Below, in pieces: positions 1 to 13,200 of a stretch of 64,000 bases of DNA. Below the pieces are notes generated by a model. The model searched no databases. It was not told the origin of the DNA and saw nothing but the letters and a program-made list of their open reading frames with translations. The position numbers and the translations under genes were made by a program. The stretch covers positions 18,010,133 to 18,074,132 of the forward strand of contig OU342804.1 in NCBI GenBank assembly GCA_910591455.2, read 5' to 3'. The first letter of the stretch is position 1. The number at the start of each line of letters is the position of its first letter. Origin of the DNA: Pholis gunnellus. Taxonomy: Eukaryota; Chordata; Actinopteri; Perciformes; Pholidae.

Positions 1-2000
1 AGGGAGTGTTATGAAGAAGACTGCAATTACGAAGAAGCAAGGGAGGTCTTTGAAAACATCCCAGATACAGTTGAGTGATGCTGTTCAGTGGGCTGCTCAC
101 TGAGGATATTTAATCTGCACAAAGACACAGGCCTCACATCAGAGTTCACCATACTAATGATATTTTGTTTTGCAGAACGCTTTTTGGGAACAATACTCTG
201 CAGGTAAGAGATGTAAGCCTACATACCACTATGTGTTGTGCAAATGTATGTTATCACTACTTACTACAATGACTAGTTGTGTATGTTGCTAAGGAACACT
301 TGTGCCTTGCCTTTAGCAAGTACACGTATGTCACATATGTCACAGTGCTTTCGAAACCTGTTTCCCCACTTACAAGGCTACAAGGATAATTGTACAACAT
401 GGTTGTTCAATGAAATGCAGTTTGTAGTCTCATTTTGCTACGTAAGAAAAACAAAAATAATATATATCATATGTGGAGGATAAATTAGTACAGTAGCTTT
501 GAAAGTTATTTCTTGGTCTGCAGTCAGTAAGTTACCCCTTCAACTTTAAATTTGTTTTGCATTAGGGATGAATGAATTCTGAGTAGATCTAATCACTGTG
601 TGTCTGCTGCTGTGAAAGACCAAACTATTCTACACTGCTGCTCTCAAACCGAAAAAATATTGAATTAAAAAGAGGAACCACCCTGTGATATACCTTTTTA
701 TCACGTAGTACAACTCCCGCTGTCCAGTTACTCACTGTGGTCTGTGATCTACAGAAAAGGACAAACGCCACACACGGGTTGATGTGACATCTCTTTTGGT
801 GGGACTGATTACTGTTGGTGTGGCCATTGTTGTCGGTGGCCTTCTGCTCTGGTATTTCTGTCACGGCAAATGCAAGAACTACAGCCGTGCAAAGTAAGTG
901 AAAGGGTCTTTATCACTATTAATGGCTACATTGTTCCTGCACACTTTCCCCTCAGTATAGCACTAATGCCCACTTTTAGCTACAGTCCCTCCAAGGTATT
1001 GACACTAGTACAGCTCTGTTGCACTATAACTCCAGGGTACTTGGACAATCTGTCAACCTGTACACTTTTTTTTTTTTTTTAGCACCATATATAATAAAAC
1101 ACCTAATATATTTCAGCATTTGGACATTTTCATGTGCAACTTACATAATTCGATGCTACTCTTGTCCAGTATCTATTGTTCTCACCTGTTCAGGGCTTTA
1201 ACAGATGTTTTCATTATCTATTAATCTGCTGATTATTTTCATGATTTAAGTGGAAAGTGTTACACACGCAAATTGTCATAATCAAATTGCTTGTTTTGTC
1301 TGACAAAACCCAAAGACACTCAGTTTACCATCATATATGACAAAGAAAAGCATCAAATACTCATATTTGAGAGTGTTTGGTATTTTTGCTTGGAAATTGA
1401 CTGAAATGATTAATAAATGATCAAAATAGTAAGAAATACAATCATTTTCTATGAATCAAATAATCAATGAATACATCGATCTATACCTGTTCGAACATTA
1501 TGCTTCTTGTCACACCTAGAAATAAATGTTGTTGTGCAGTTGTATAACAAGAATAAAGTCCCACCGTTATCTTGATACTTAATGGCATTAAGTATGGTCA
1601 CATATGAATGATATGAATGTCTACACTCCTCTCAAAGCTCCGTCCAGGTGCGACCGAGAAGGAGTAATGCTTCACTAATAATGCTACGGCTAGAGGAGGT
1701 GTCCTTACAACCTGTGCATCCACCTGGACATCCACCCTCTATGGAGGAAATAGACCCAGTGGGGTTGCCTTCTTATGAGCAGGCAATTGCAAAAATTGGA
1801 CCGTATGATGCCCCACCTCCTCCCTATCCGGGGTATTTGCATATTTCATTTTTATTTGCAGTTATGTCATAACTCACTTTTTTTTTTTAAATTGTACGCA
1901 ATCCATAATGCAGTCACAGAGAGCTCATTCAAATATATCTTTTATAACATCTTCTCTTATTTTTGGTTTTAGCTCACGACCTGGGAGTATTCGGCGGTAG
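1..2000 (+). CDS. prrg4: PRRG4, transmembrane gamma-carboxyglutamate protein 4 (3' part, five exons)
   Basis: Single-pass membrane protein with an extracellular Gla domain, thought to bind calcium and phospholipid, and a cytoplasmic tail that binds WW-domain proteins. Visible coding exons are 1-69, 176-203, 755-893, 1638-1832 and 1973-2000 (152 codons plus TAG); phases match at every junction. Exon 1-69 is the end of the Gla domain (RECYEEDCNYEEAREVFEN, clustered Glu around a Cys pair). The 28-bp exon continues with FWEQYS, the usual helix after a Gla domain. Exon 755-893 has a transmembrane helix of about 23 residues (LLVGLITVGVAIVVGGLLLW) followed by a basic stop-transfer stretch. The tail has LPSY and PPPPY, a PPxY WW-binding motif. 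The signal peptide, propeptide and most of the Gla domain lie left of the window. The choice of PRRG4 over PRRG1-3 rests on its position next to QSER1. Confidence 0.88.
1202..1480 (-). mobile_element. Dispersed teleost repeat in PRRG4 intron
   Basis: The stretch starts with TTTTCATTATCTATTAATC, contains a GACAAAACCCAAAGACACTCAG core and ends with repeated ATTAAT-type half sites. I recognise this as the reverse complement of a very common fish repeat whose ends read like GATTAATCGATTAATCG. It is probably a non-autonomous DNA transposon, but the class is uncertain. It has no coding capacity and accounts for much of the intron between the transmembrane and cytoplasmic exons. Confidence 0.5.
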
Positions 2001-3215
2001 TATCTCCAGGACGACACATCCGCATGTCTGTCAACAATTGACAACTAACATTTACACTGTTCTACACTGCTTAGCATTATATACCTTGTTTTTCATCATC
2101 ACAAGATTTTAAAAAACTTCTTATGCCTTTATGTTTATTGCTCTGATCATCTTTTTCCACTCATACATTTCTAATCTTTCTGGCTTGTTTGGGACCTTTT
2201 ACTAAGCAGTATAATCCCCCTTCTTAACGCGCTTGTGACAAAACATAGTAGTTGGTTGTCTGGACTAACTATTTTCCCAGGTCTAATTATGCTTTATAAT
2301 AGTACCATACACCTGTGCTGAATAAGCTTTATAATACATTTTAACCAGTTTGCTGCTTTTTGTCTTAATGTAAATGAAGAATCAATAATGAATTGGACAT
2401 GAGGGATTTAAATTGCTGGAGTACTAAGGTGCTTAAGAGCAGTTGCTTTAGACACAGAATGCATAGACTGGCTGAGAGAAAGACCGATTACGTTTCATGA
2501 CATGATAAGTATTAATTGCAAATAAAGAGAAACCGACTGAACTGTATAATCATACAGCTATCAGCCTCCAGAAGGAAAAATAGTAACACCCAAACTGATT
2601 TCAATGGCATGATCGTATTATATATAATATTGCCATACAGAAAATACAAGTGTTTTTGTTTCACTGGTCTACCAGCTTGCTTTGAAAAAATTCACTTTGT
2701 ACTTTAAGCTTAACATCACCATCTTTTCTTCTTCTTTTCTTTTGTTTTAAATGTGGATTTTGTGGCTTTTTTATATGAATTCCTTTTGTGTCTGATTCAC
2801 TGACTAATGACAATGCTCTAATATGTGAAATAATGGTTCATTTCTATAAATACATTGTGGTTGATTATTAAATGTACTATAAATAGTTGGAGGTGGAAGC
2901 TCTTTAAAAGCAGTTTTACAATTCTTTTTACATTTATACGGAACAATAAATGTGAGGAAGAGGACAGCTGAAACATATTTCAGCAGTTGGGAAGTACAGT
3001 TTGTCAGGCTGGTGTTTCATTCCCATCGGATGATGCAGAAACGGGGTTAAGAAGTTATGTTCCTCTAAATTAACATGAGCAAAGTTTTATCATGAGAATG
3101 AATGTAAGGGTAGCCTTGTTGAAGCTGATCTGAACCATAACTACTTGAAATGAAAATCTTTAATAGATATCTTTTTAAATAAAATTGATATTTTAATTAT
3201 TTTTGTCTCATCTTT
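2001..3215 (+). other. prrg4: PRRG4 3' untranslated region
   Basis: AT-rich sequence after the PRRG4 stop with no supported coding exon. Several AATAAA hexamers occur (for example 2945-2950). The best supported is at 3178-3183 because a T- and GT-rich downstream element follows it. The short ORFs here are uninformative. The exact 3' end is inferred. Confidence 0.55.
3178..3183 (+). terminator. Probable PRRG4 poly(A) signal
   Basis: AATAAA followed within about 20-50 bases by a T-rich then TGTGTG-containing stretch, the usual arrangement of hexamer and downstream element. A further AATAAA near 3351 could be an alternative. Confidence 0.5.
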
Positions 3216-3577
3216 CCACTGTGTGTGAGGTTGTCTACAAGAATGCAAGATGGTTCTATGGTGTATCCATTTTTATTTATTTATTTAGTGTGCATATGAT
3301 CAGGTTTTGGGGCTTTCTCAGCCATATTAGATGAGCATTGTATATTCTCTAATAAATGTTCACAGTTTTTGGATTTATAGAAGAACATATATCGTCAATG
3401 TACTGTTTGATGTCCTTTGACAATACCAAGAAGTTGGGCTCTTGTACATTTCTTGTATTTTTGTCAAATTCAGCAAATACAATTATTAGGATCATGCAGC
3501 TCAGAACTCAAATATATTGTTTCTTTAAAGATGCAAACTGGTACATATTCCAAAATAATGGTAATACAAATTATCAA

Positions 3578-3720
3578 TAAGATAGATACTTTATTCATCC
3601 CGCAAGAGGAAATTTGTTTGTTAAAGCAGCAAAAAAATATACCTAAGCAATAAAGTAAGAAGGCTGCTGATAAAAGCACAAAAGTTATCCAAAAAAAAGT
3701 CTCAGAGTGGAGTTGCAACA
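3578..3720 (-). mobile_element. 3' tail of a fish retroelement, reverse orientation
   Basis: GATAGATACTTTATTCATCC followed by CGCAAGAGGAAATTTG is the reverse complement of the typical fish element tail that reads roughly 'aaatttcctcttgcgggatgaataaagtatctatc'. Such tails end fish LINE-like elements and their truncated copies. Only the tail and some A-rich sequence are visible. A relative in the opposite orientation lies at about 40.9-41.1 kb. Confidence 0.5.
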
Positions 3721-3849
3721 AAACTGAACAATTATTTTATAGCTTCCAAACAGGCTCCAGTTTTATGTTATTTGCCTGCATTTATTATCATTTAATTCAA
3801 GTTATCTGGGGATAGTTCACTATAATGTCAAACTAATCGCTTCATATGT

Positions 3850-4267
3850 GGATTTGGGGTTGCTATGACACTTTAGAAAAAGCTTTTGGTATTTCAAATG
3901 ATCTCAAAGAAAGACTCAGAGCTGACCTTTGGGATGGAGGTAAGAGGAAAAAGGGGAAACTACAAAACTTCCAGCCAAAGTCTGCGGTGCATCCTGGGAA
4001 ATTAACTAACATTGGTACGTTGGAACCATGCAAGGCTTGCACGGCTCCCCATGACGGGAGACCAACAAAACATATCGAAATCACTCAGAAGGCTAAAGGT
4101 ACACTGTTATCCAGGATACATAACGACTTCACGGCGGCTTTGCGGACTGTGCAGCGCTCTGACGGGACTGCGTGCCCCTGGTCGCTCGGTGGGTCGGATC
4201 CCGGAGCTGCTACGATGCGTGTCCGCTGCTCCACGAAGCTCCGTCGGGGAAGTGAATCTTTCACCGG
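3850..4267 (+). promoter_or_regulatory. qser1: QSER1 promoter and 5' untranslated region
   Basis: A locally GC- and CpG-rich block directly before the QSER1 start codon, in otherwise AT-rich surroundings. It holds a ZNF143-type element (3989-4002). Overlapping open frames on both strands are a side effect of few stop codons in CpG-rich sequence and do not agree with any protein I know. The transcription start cannot be fixed from sequence. Confidence 0.6.
3989..4002 (-). promoter_or_regulatory. ZNF143/THAP11-type (SBS) element
   Basis: On the minus strand the sequence reads ATTTCCCAGGATGC. This fits the TTCCCAGNATGC core of the SBS element bound by ZNF143 and THAP11 at CpG promoters. It sits about 270 bases before the QSER1 ATG, which suits a core promoter element. 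Confidence 0.5.
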
Positions 4268-7200
4268 ATGATGGACAGGAACTACCCGACCTCCAGCTTT
4301 GCGGACGCGCTGGCTCCACCAGCACAGACCGTAGCTTCTTGGGCCTATGACCGCAACACGGCTAGTGTCAAGCCAAGGTAAAGAGATGAAGGAGAGGGCA
4401 CCTTCCGAAGGAAATATCGGTGATGGAGGGCCTAGCTTTGCTGTTGGACAAAAGTGCAAAGGTCCATGTTGTTATCGGGGAAACAGTGGAGGAATTGGAG
4501 AAATGTCGGAATTTGCTCGGAGTTGTAGAAGCTTTGACTTGTCAGTGGCTCGTTTGTCCGTGTGTTACAGTCACGCACCTTGCTAGTTTTCGCTAGCACA
4601 CCGTCTCCCCAGCATGGCCATAAACAGAGTTTGCACTGACTAGAGAAGGGAGTAGTTTTATATATGTAATAAACGGACCTGCTAGACGGCTTAAACGAGC
4701 ATTCAACGGTCTGTTTTCTTGACCCACAGGTGCTCATCAAAGCCAAAACAAGATAGGTAACTAGCTACCGATGCTAGCCATGTCAGTTATGCCACCTCAA
4801 ATTAGTGGTACATAGCTAACGTTATTGGTGTTACCTAAGAGCGAAGAGGCGACGTGTCCACGTCTCTATGTGTCACTGTTTTTATTTACTAGTTAGAGGT
4901 CCGTTGATGTATTTGACATTATTTTAACTTGCTTTATATTTAGTAAAATAGACGGAGTGAGTGTGACCAAAGTTTTAGAGCTCTAACTTAGTCCAACTCG
5001 AGACTGTTGTATGATGACCTTCTCCATCCTGTAATTATAACAGTGAATCACACTTAATGACAAAATTGTATCCGCTACATATTAGTCAGATTGTGCTCAC
5101 AAGCAGCACAAACATGTATAACTTATGATAAATCTAACCCTCCCCAAAGCATATAGAGAAGGGCCAGAGCAGATGAAGTTAGATGAGGCACTACATTAGA
5201 AACTGAAATGATAACTTAATCGATTTGTTGAATGAGGAATACATTGTTATGATTGGAAGCAATTGTGTTTTACTTTATAAGGTACACTTGCAAAATCAAA
5301 TTCAATTCAATCGACAGCCCACCCGCACATTTCACCTTTACAAAGATAATGAGTTGATGTTTATTGAAGTTTCAGTTTGCAGTGGTTTTGTCCTGGACTG
5401 CATTATAGTGAGAAGTGTTTCAAATGCTTCGCCCTTTACAAACATGAGAGAGGGGGAAGAATATTCAAAACACATTTCAGTATAATGCAGTCCAGTACAA
5501 CACGATCAGTAACTATGACCTCAGTAAGAAACACACTGTTTAAATTTACACCCCTCTGACCGTGTCAACCAAAACTGAACATTATGATCTTCAGAAATGT
5601 GGAGGATCTGTTTTATTGGATTGCATCATCTGAGCTATATCTGACTTTATAGTTAAATAGCAAAGAAGAGTTGCATAACAGAAAGATGCCAGTGATGAGA
5701 AAAAAAGAGGCTGATGTCTCCCGTCTTAGCTCTGTGTTCTTCCACAGACGATTACCTTCTGGCAAAAAGGAAACACTTCTGATTAGACTGGCTGCAAATG
5801 ATTTCCTCTTGATTTTATATCCGTTTCCTTTTGAATTTTCTGCAGAGAAAATATAAAGTCATGTGTCGGATATTACACTTCTTTTTTGCCCCGATTTGTC
5901 TCAGTTCCTCATACCAAGAAGAGCAATCAACAGTGGCCAGTGGATCCTACAATTCACAAACCACTTTCAACATGTTGTTCAGATTCAAATAAGAACAATG
6001 AGCTTCTTAACTATTGTTGGTTATTTGAGTGGTTGATATAGAATACAAACTAATGTCAGCAAAAACGACCACCAATATTGACCACATGTTCATAGATTCT
6101 TTTCTGTTTTTAACCAAAAAATGGGCAAACGTCTTGGTTCGTCTTCTCTGAACATGTGCTATGTTTTGTATGAATAACTTACCTTTTATGACTGACTTCT
6201 TTCTGAGAAAGACGGATAGCAGCGTGTATTCGTCACATTTTATGAAGCATGTTTCGTAGAGCTATCGTTGCGTTTTCTAGAGGGTGTTTGTCACTCCGTA
6301 GACAGCCAAGACTTTACAGAAGGAGTACTTGAAAACAAACATGCTCTGTGTCAAGGAGTCTTTTACTGAGTTTGGTACTTCTGCTGCTTGTGAAGATGAG
6401 CGCTTTAATGTACGTGTTTGTGTGTCGATACAGTCCCAGTTATGATGCAGCACACCTGGATGCAGAGCTCCTCCAGCGGCAAAGCTACACTAACACCCAC
6501 CAGCTCCCCACCTACACTACATCGCACCTTCCTGCAACAGCAGGTGAGTTATGAATGCTATACACGTGGTTTTTAAAGGGCCAGTTCACCCAAATTACAA
6601 TGAAGGTACTCTGTCACTTACCCCTAGTGGCATCTAGTCATGCACATATACTGTATTTGGTTTATGTGCTTCGGGTCGAGCTACCACATTGTGATGCACG
6701 TGCCACCAATCAGAATGGTGACTGTAAAGGATGTTTGATTTGTGGTACTCAAAACACTGAAAAACTTCATTTTATAAACTCAACAGTGAGCTGTCTGGAT
6801 AATACACAAGCCTTACTGCAGACAGTTTGTAGTTGGGGTAATTAATATTAGCTTGGCTGATTTATCTGGCAAACTTTGTAGATATCACAAGAGGCAAGTG
6901 AGAGATGGTTTATTAAGTTTATTCTTTTTGCAATTTGGGTGAAGTAACCCTTGTATGGCTCTTATTTACTTGGCACATCGGATTGTGATTACTTTGTTGC
7001 CCGTTTCTTTTCCTTTCAGGAACACTTGACTCGAGCAGTAATTCTTCTGAGACCTCAATCATGAGCTTCCTGTCAGCCATGGAATCTAGAAGCCTTCAGG
7101 CTGGTCCTGTTAGTGCCTCACTGCTTCCTCCTTTTAGACCCCCGTCATGGCCTGCCGGTGAGAACACGTCCACTAATTATGTGTTATTTTCATGCTACTT

Positions 7201-10200
7201 ACTTACCACCTATTGTGGTATAGACGTTTTTACTATGCATGTAGGCTTCTTATCTTTTTCAACATCATCTGGAACAGGTCCTGATTTTAAATGTGCCACA
7301 GAGTAGTGAATACATGAGGTATTTTGTCGAGAAAGCTACGTTTATGCATGATGTTTGTGTATTTGTGAGAAACATATTTACTGATGCAGCTTATCCAGGA
7401 GTCTAATAATCTACAATCATAAGCCCAGAATACTATTGTGTACTAGACCAGATCATTTTACATGTCATTTTTTTAGAGATTAAAATAACAACGAAAATGA
7501 CCTATTTCCACAAGTTTTATCTAATGTTAGGTTTAATTTATCCCTTCATGTTGCCGGTCCGGTCCTTATTTTGTCTACGTTGTGCAATGCAGGTACCAAC
7601 TCCACCACAGAGCTGTATTTGACTGGTGCCCTGCCTTCTACTGCCACTTTCCCCTCCCCTGCTGCTCTGTCGTCCTATCAGCACGCTGGTGCCTACCCTT
7701 CCCGGAGTTATGCCACCAACCCATCCTTGGCTCTCCAGGATCCTGCCTTCAGCACTTCCACCAATGGCCTGTTCTCCCACCATGACCCGCTCATCCATCT
7801 CAAATCAGGCCAGACTGTGCTTCCCACGGCACTGGCCTTCAATCATCTCTCCACCCCGGCTTTGGGTTCTTCTCTGCCTGTCCAGTCCTCGACCTACCGA
7901 TCCGCTCAGGAGTCAGCCCCCCACCTCCTGCAACCCCAGTTCAGCCTGCTCCCCTCTGCCCTGCCCGCCCCTCACGGTGCCCAACAACCCTACGGGGCCG
8001 CGGTTTTCTCCGGCTCTATTGAAAGAGCTCTTCAGCGTGAATGTAGTGTGATCAAACACCACCAGAGGCCTTCCAGCAGCCACGCGGCCTCCGAGCAATT
8101 GCCCAATTCAGAGCACCCCTTACAAGGGTACTTTGGCTCTGGCAGTGAAACGGATGTGTCCTACCAGCAGGACCCGTCCCGTCAGACCCCCGTGTCCTGC
8201 AGCCCTTCCACAGGAGCCGATTCCACCCAAGGGGTCAATCGGGCGCCACAACCCAAAACAGACTCGGTAACTCAAGCTTATTCGTCCACTTCTGTGCCGA
8301 AGGCTAAAGACTGCTCTTCCAAGCTAGCCCAGCACCCTATTGGGGATGAAGAGAGTCACGAGCACTCTCATAAGCTGACGGGAGGGTCTCCTGACCGCTA
8401 CTCCTCCCCAGGACAGAAGCAGAACTCGGTGATTGCTAATCAGCAGTCAGTCCAGCTATCCAGCCTAATGTCCAGTACTCTGTCTCAAACCTATATCACC
8501 CCGCAAGCCCAGTCACAGCCCTCCCATTCCAACTCGGACAAACACTCTCCCCTTTACAAGACTCTGCCTTCCCTCTCCAGCCAGTCTGACAACGTGGCAT
8601 CTGTTAGTCAGACTCTTGTTTACTCCTCGAGTCCCAGGATGAGCCACGAGCAGGAGATCCAGTATGGAGGCCAGGTACAGGGCTTGTGTCAGGGGAACCT
8701 CTCTGAGAGCTACCCCACCTCCCACTCTCAGGGTGCCCCAAATGTGATTTTTACATCTCAGTCACAGGGGCAAGTTTCGGTGACTCAGAGCTATGCCACA
8801 GGACAATCCCTTAACCTCAACTCCTCTTACCCACCGACATGTGTGCGGAGTCTGCCCACATCCAATTCTTCACAGGACTACAGCCTCATGCAAGCGTCTG
8901 TGGGAGGTAAAACACATGACGCACTGTCCCAGCAGCAGACACAGTCCCATAAATATGTTTTGTCTACACCGTTGCCTACCTACTCTTCAACTGCTCAAGC
9001 CTTACAAAATAACATCAGATCCTCAATACAGGACATGAAGCCAACATATGGGAAACAGAAACTTATAGAGCTTCCTCTCCAGGACATGGATGCTCTCCAG
9101 CAGGCATCGATGGAAGCTTCTGCTGCAGCTAGTAATATGTCTGCTCACAACAATGTCATCTATGTCGTTTCAAAAATGGACGATCATCACAAAACACAAA
9201 GCGTTATCCGAAGTTATTCGCGTTCCGATGACCAGCTCATGGGACTAGTTCACACGAGCACAGCACAGATAAAGGATGAAAGGATGGGTTCTCTGAGCCA
9301 ACAGCACATTCATCTAAGCAGTGCCAATGGTCAGGAAACCGTCAACACAAAAACTACAAACTCCAGTATTATATCTTCACATGTGCCACTTAGCTCAGAG
9401 CAGCTAAAGCAGCACTCTCTCCAACTCAAATCTCCCGAGCCACATCAACAAAACCCCCAGAATCACACTCAGTCTCAGAGCCAGACCGCAGCAGCCCACA
9501 CGCAATTCATCACTGTCCCCAGTGCGCTTCTCGAACCCAGCCAGATGATTCTACTTCAGCAGCCCCTTGTCCACCACAGTCAAAACACTTCAAAGGTGGT
9601 GTCCGTGCAAGGTATCCAACCGACCCAAGATCTGGGCCCCGTTCATGTCCAGTATCTTCACATGGGCCGAGAACTGCTGGGCCCCGGTGTGACTGAAACC
9701 CAGAGACAGCAGGGCACAGTAGTCCCCGAACAGAGCTCAGGATGCCCCGATTCCTCTAAACACCACTATAGCCAGTCGGCAAACCACCAACCAAACGATG
9801 GCAAGAACCACTTCGCTCTCAACTCCATTTGCTTCCCCGACTCGATGCTGCTTGCAGATGACCGAAATATTTTGTCAAACGTCGATGACATCCTGGCTGC
9901 CACGGTGGCAGCCTGCGGCGTCACACCGCAAGACTTCGCCAAAGCCACGTCCTCTGCTGAGGCTGAAATGGCAGCGATGGCTAGCCCCGTTGATTCCAAA
10001 GGCCACTTCCAGACTGTGGATATAAGGCACATGTCGCCTAGTTTCTCCTCAGCACAGCAGGCAATCATGGCCAACACTAACTCCCACAATGTCACCATGA
10101 CACTAAATGAAGTTCAGATGGCCACACACTGCCATGGTCAGCCTGTGCACCACAGCAGCTCTGAGCTCGACGCAAACGGAGATGGAGGAAGCTCCGAGAA

Positions 10201-13200
10201 CGATTATCACTTAGCCGCTCAGGTGTACGACCCCCCAGGTCTCCAGAGCAGAGTCAAAGGGAATGCAAAGTGTATTAAATCTGAGGACGGCCTCATGGAA
10301 TGCCATGGCGGTGAAGACTTTCCCAAAAAGAAGGCTCGCCCTAAATCCTTGACCCGAGGTCCCGAGGAGGATAGTGGACAGGCCAGGCCGGCCAAGCGCA
10401 GCGGGCAGGCAAAGCGGCAAAACTCCAGAGGTAGTGACGCCGGCTCGCCGTCGGCCTCACACGGTGTATACGATGGTTGTCCACAGCAGGAGAGAATCAG
10501 ACAAAAGATCAGAGAAGTTGAAGAGAAACAGCCAGAGGTCAAGACTGGCTTCATTGGCTCCTTCCTCGACTTCATCAAATCTGGCCCCAAACATCAATAC
10601 TCTCCAAGTCCTACGCGGACTATTAGTCGCCCGAGAAAGCCCTGCACCACCTCCAAGCCACCGCCGTGTACTTTGCCTTCTTTGCCTCCCAAACTGCACA
10701 CTCTGCCCGGGCCTTTGATTCCCCTGGAGAGCCACGGAGTGAGAATCCAACAGAAGCGTCTGGATGAAGATTTGCAAAAAAACTTGGAGACTCTGCCATC
10801 TTTCAGCTCTGATGAAGAGGAGAACACTGGGAAGAACCAGGCCCTGAGGAACAGCATCAGCTCAGCGCTTTCAGCTCTGGATGAGTCATCAGATCGGAAA
10901 CCCAGGACAGGTAATATTACCTCGCTGGCTTTTTTCTTTTTACTTTCTCTTACTGTGTATGAGATGTAAGTAATACACCTTACTTGTTAGTTCTTTAAGT
11001 AATATGCGGTGATGTGTAAGCATTGTCTCTGTTTTTCCCTTTTATGAATGTTGTCTAAAATGTCTTTATTTATTGTACAAATGAGGAGATGTCATTTTCA
11101 TGTTTCTTTCTCGTACTCCAGATAACCAGATCCCCGGTTTGATGATGAAGACGGACCACGTTCCCATCATGCCCCACACTGTCAGCGAGACCTGTTTGTC
11201 CCGGGTCACCACGCCTACACAGACGACAAACGCCCTCTCATCCGGGACTGTGTTTGTGGCCAAAGTGGAGTCGAAAGAGACCCCAGCAGGCCAGCTGGCT
11301 GTGCAGTTGACGAGTGTGGCCATTGAGGGGCTGACTGACGAGGAGCTGTCAGACAGCGGAGGGGAAGGGATGTACAGGGAGAGAGACGAGTTTGTCGTCA
11401 GGAATGAAGATATTGACAACTTGAAGGTACACTTCTATCATATCAGACCTTGTGTACAGTCATATTTGAGCATTTTGTTGTTTCGCTTTCTCGTACGGTA
11501 ACTTTTACTACATGTGACCAGGTGACAATGAGAGCCGGCAGTGAGCCGCCAGCCATCTGGAAGGTCCAGAAGGCTCTGCTGCAGAAATTTGTGCCTGAGT
11601 TGAGAGATGGAAGGAGAGTCTTCTCAGCCACCAACAGTGTAAGTAAAAGCAGACACGCCAATACTCAATGCATGAGCATTCAATCATTCAAATAACTTCT
11701 CTTTAGTCTGCAACAGGTAACACGTTGTTTTCCTTTGTGTAGTATCTTGGATACTTTGGTGATGCCAAGACCATGTACCAGAGGGTATACGTGAAGTTCT
11801 TGGACACCGTAAACAAACGGGAGTATGTACGCGTTTGTAGTCGGAAGCCCCGCTGCAAGCCTATGAACTCGCTAAGGTACGCCAAGAATTCTGACCGATG
11901 TAGTTCCTTTTATCTTTTTTTAAACTTGGCTCTTCAGTGGTGTAACTCTCTTTGTTCTGCCACCCAGGGGTGTTCAGGTGAAGACTTTGCTGGGCTTGAC
12001 AGTCGACCCCTCCTCAGTCTCCCAAAGCCAGAAGCCTCGACCCAAACAACTGAAGCCCAGGGCCGAGCCCCCACCGAAGAAGAGGAGGAAATGGAAGGAG
12101 GAGTTTTCCCCTACTGCCTCGGGATCATCTGCGGAAGACGAGGGTGAAGATGATGGTGAGGAAGCCTTTTGACTTTTTTCATTCAATCTGACTTGGCTAT
12201 AAGTTGATGTGATTGTCGTCTAAATATCTTCCCGCTCTCTCACTGCCTCTTCATGATCCTTGATCTCTCCCACACACACACACTCTTAGACTTAAACCCT
12301 CCAGTACCGTTTGCTTCACGGTTACTCAACACGCGGACCATGAAGGAGACATTTAGGAGCTTTGTGGAACTGCTCATCAGCATTACCTTAGACGAAGATG
12401 TAATGACCGCACTTGAGAGGGCAAACGGTGAGTGAATGGACTTTTTTTTTCTTTTCTTTTTTAAAGCTAGGTCAAGAACCGAAAAAAAAAAAAAATGAAA
12501 CATAGTAGACTTAAGGTTTGTTAACTTGTACTGTTTCAGATGAGTTTCTGCTGCCACAGATGAAAAGAGTGGACGGGATGATCACCGACAACAGGAAACG
12601 CCTGCTTCACAAACTGCACATAGGGCAGGTCCTAAAGGTGGGTGTGATTTCTGTTCGTTGGGGCATTATTTTTACTCCAAGAGGCTTGAAAGACAACCTT
12701 GCAAACAAAACCTGAATCTGTTTTGATGACAAGGAGAAAAAGCAACGGTAACCCAAGTACCTCCCCTGTTGTGTCCTCAGACGGCTCTAGACAGCTTCCC
12801 AGAGATCTCCGTTGTGACTGAACTGAAGAAGGATGGGGAAACCCCGGCCTTTAAGGTGCGTCTCAGTGGGAAGGCCTACAACAAGAAAACCATGAAGCCC
12901 TACAAGATGCCTAACAAAGTGCCTCAGGTAAGACAAGAACATATTTTGGTCAAATTCACTGTGCTCTCAATACTGTCCAGTAGAGAGCACCATTTAGTCT
13001 TTCTCACTGCAGCCACTGTTCCCTTCCCCGTCTTTATATCCCTTATAAGACTTATAGAAAATGTCTTTGAAACACGTCTGCTTTGTCCCTTTCTAGGAGT
13101 ATACAGTGGACCAGCAGAAAACTCAGTGGTTCTCTCTGTACCACTCTTTGCAGCATTACAAGTACCACACTTACCTTATGTGTAAGGACGAGGTGAGACA

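Noticed and set aside
1648..1872. PRRG4 exon starting at the CCAG acceptor before 1648
   Set aside because: That acceptor would shift the frame relative to the transmembrane exon and meet a stop after ten codons. The acceptor at 1636-1637 keeps the frame.
4107..4325. Possible bidirectional promoter with a minus-strand gene at the QSER1 leader
   Set aside because: The minus-strand frames there have no convincing donor or recognisable protein. PRRG4 ends on the plus strand upstream, leaving no known divergent partner.
3846..4459. Several 110-140-codon ORFs on both strands before QSER1
   Set aside because: They lie in the CpG-rich promoter and leader, overlap each other on both strands, and resemble no family I know. 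The QSER1 start at 4268/4271 is clear from its conserved N-terminus.
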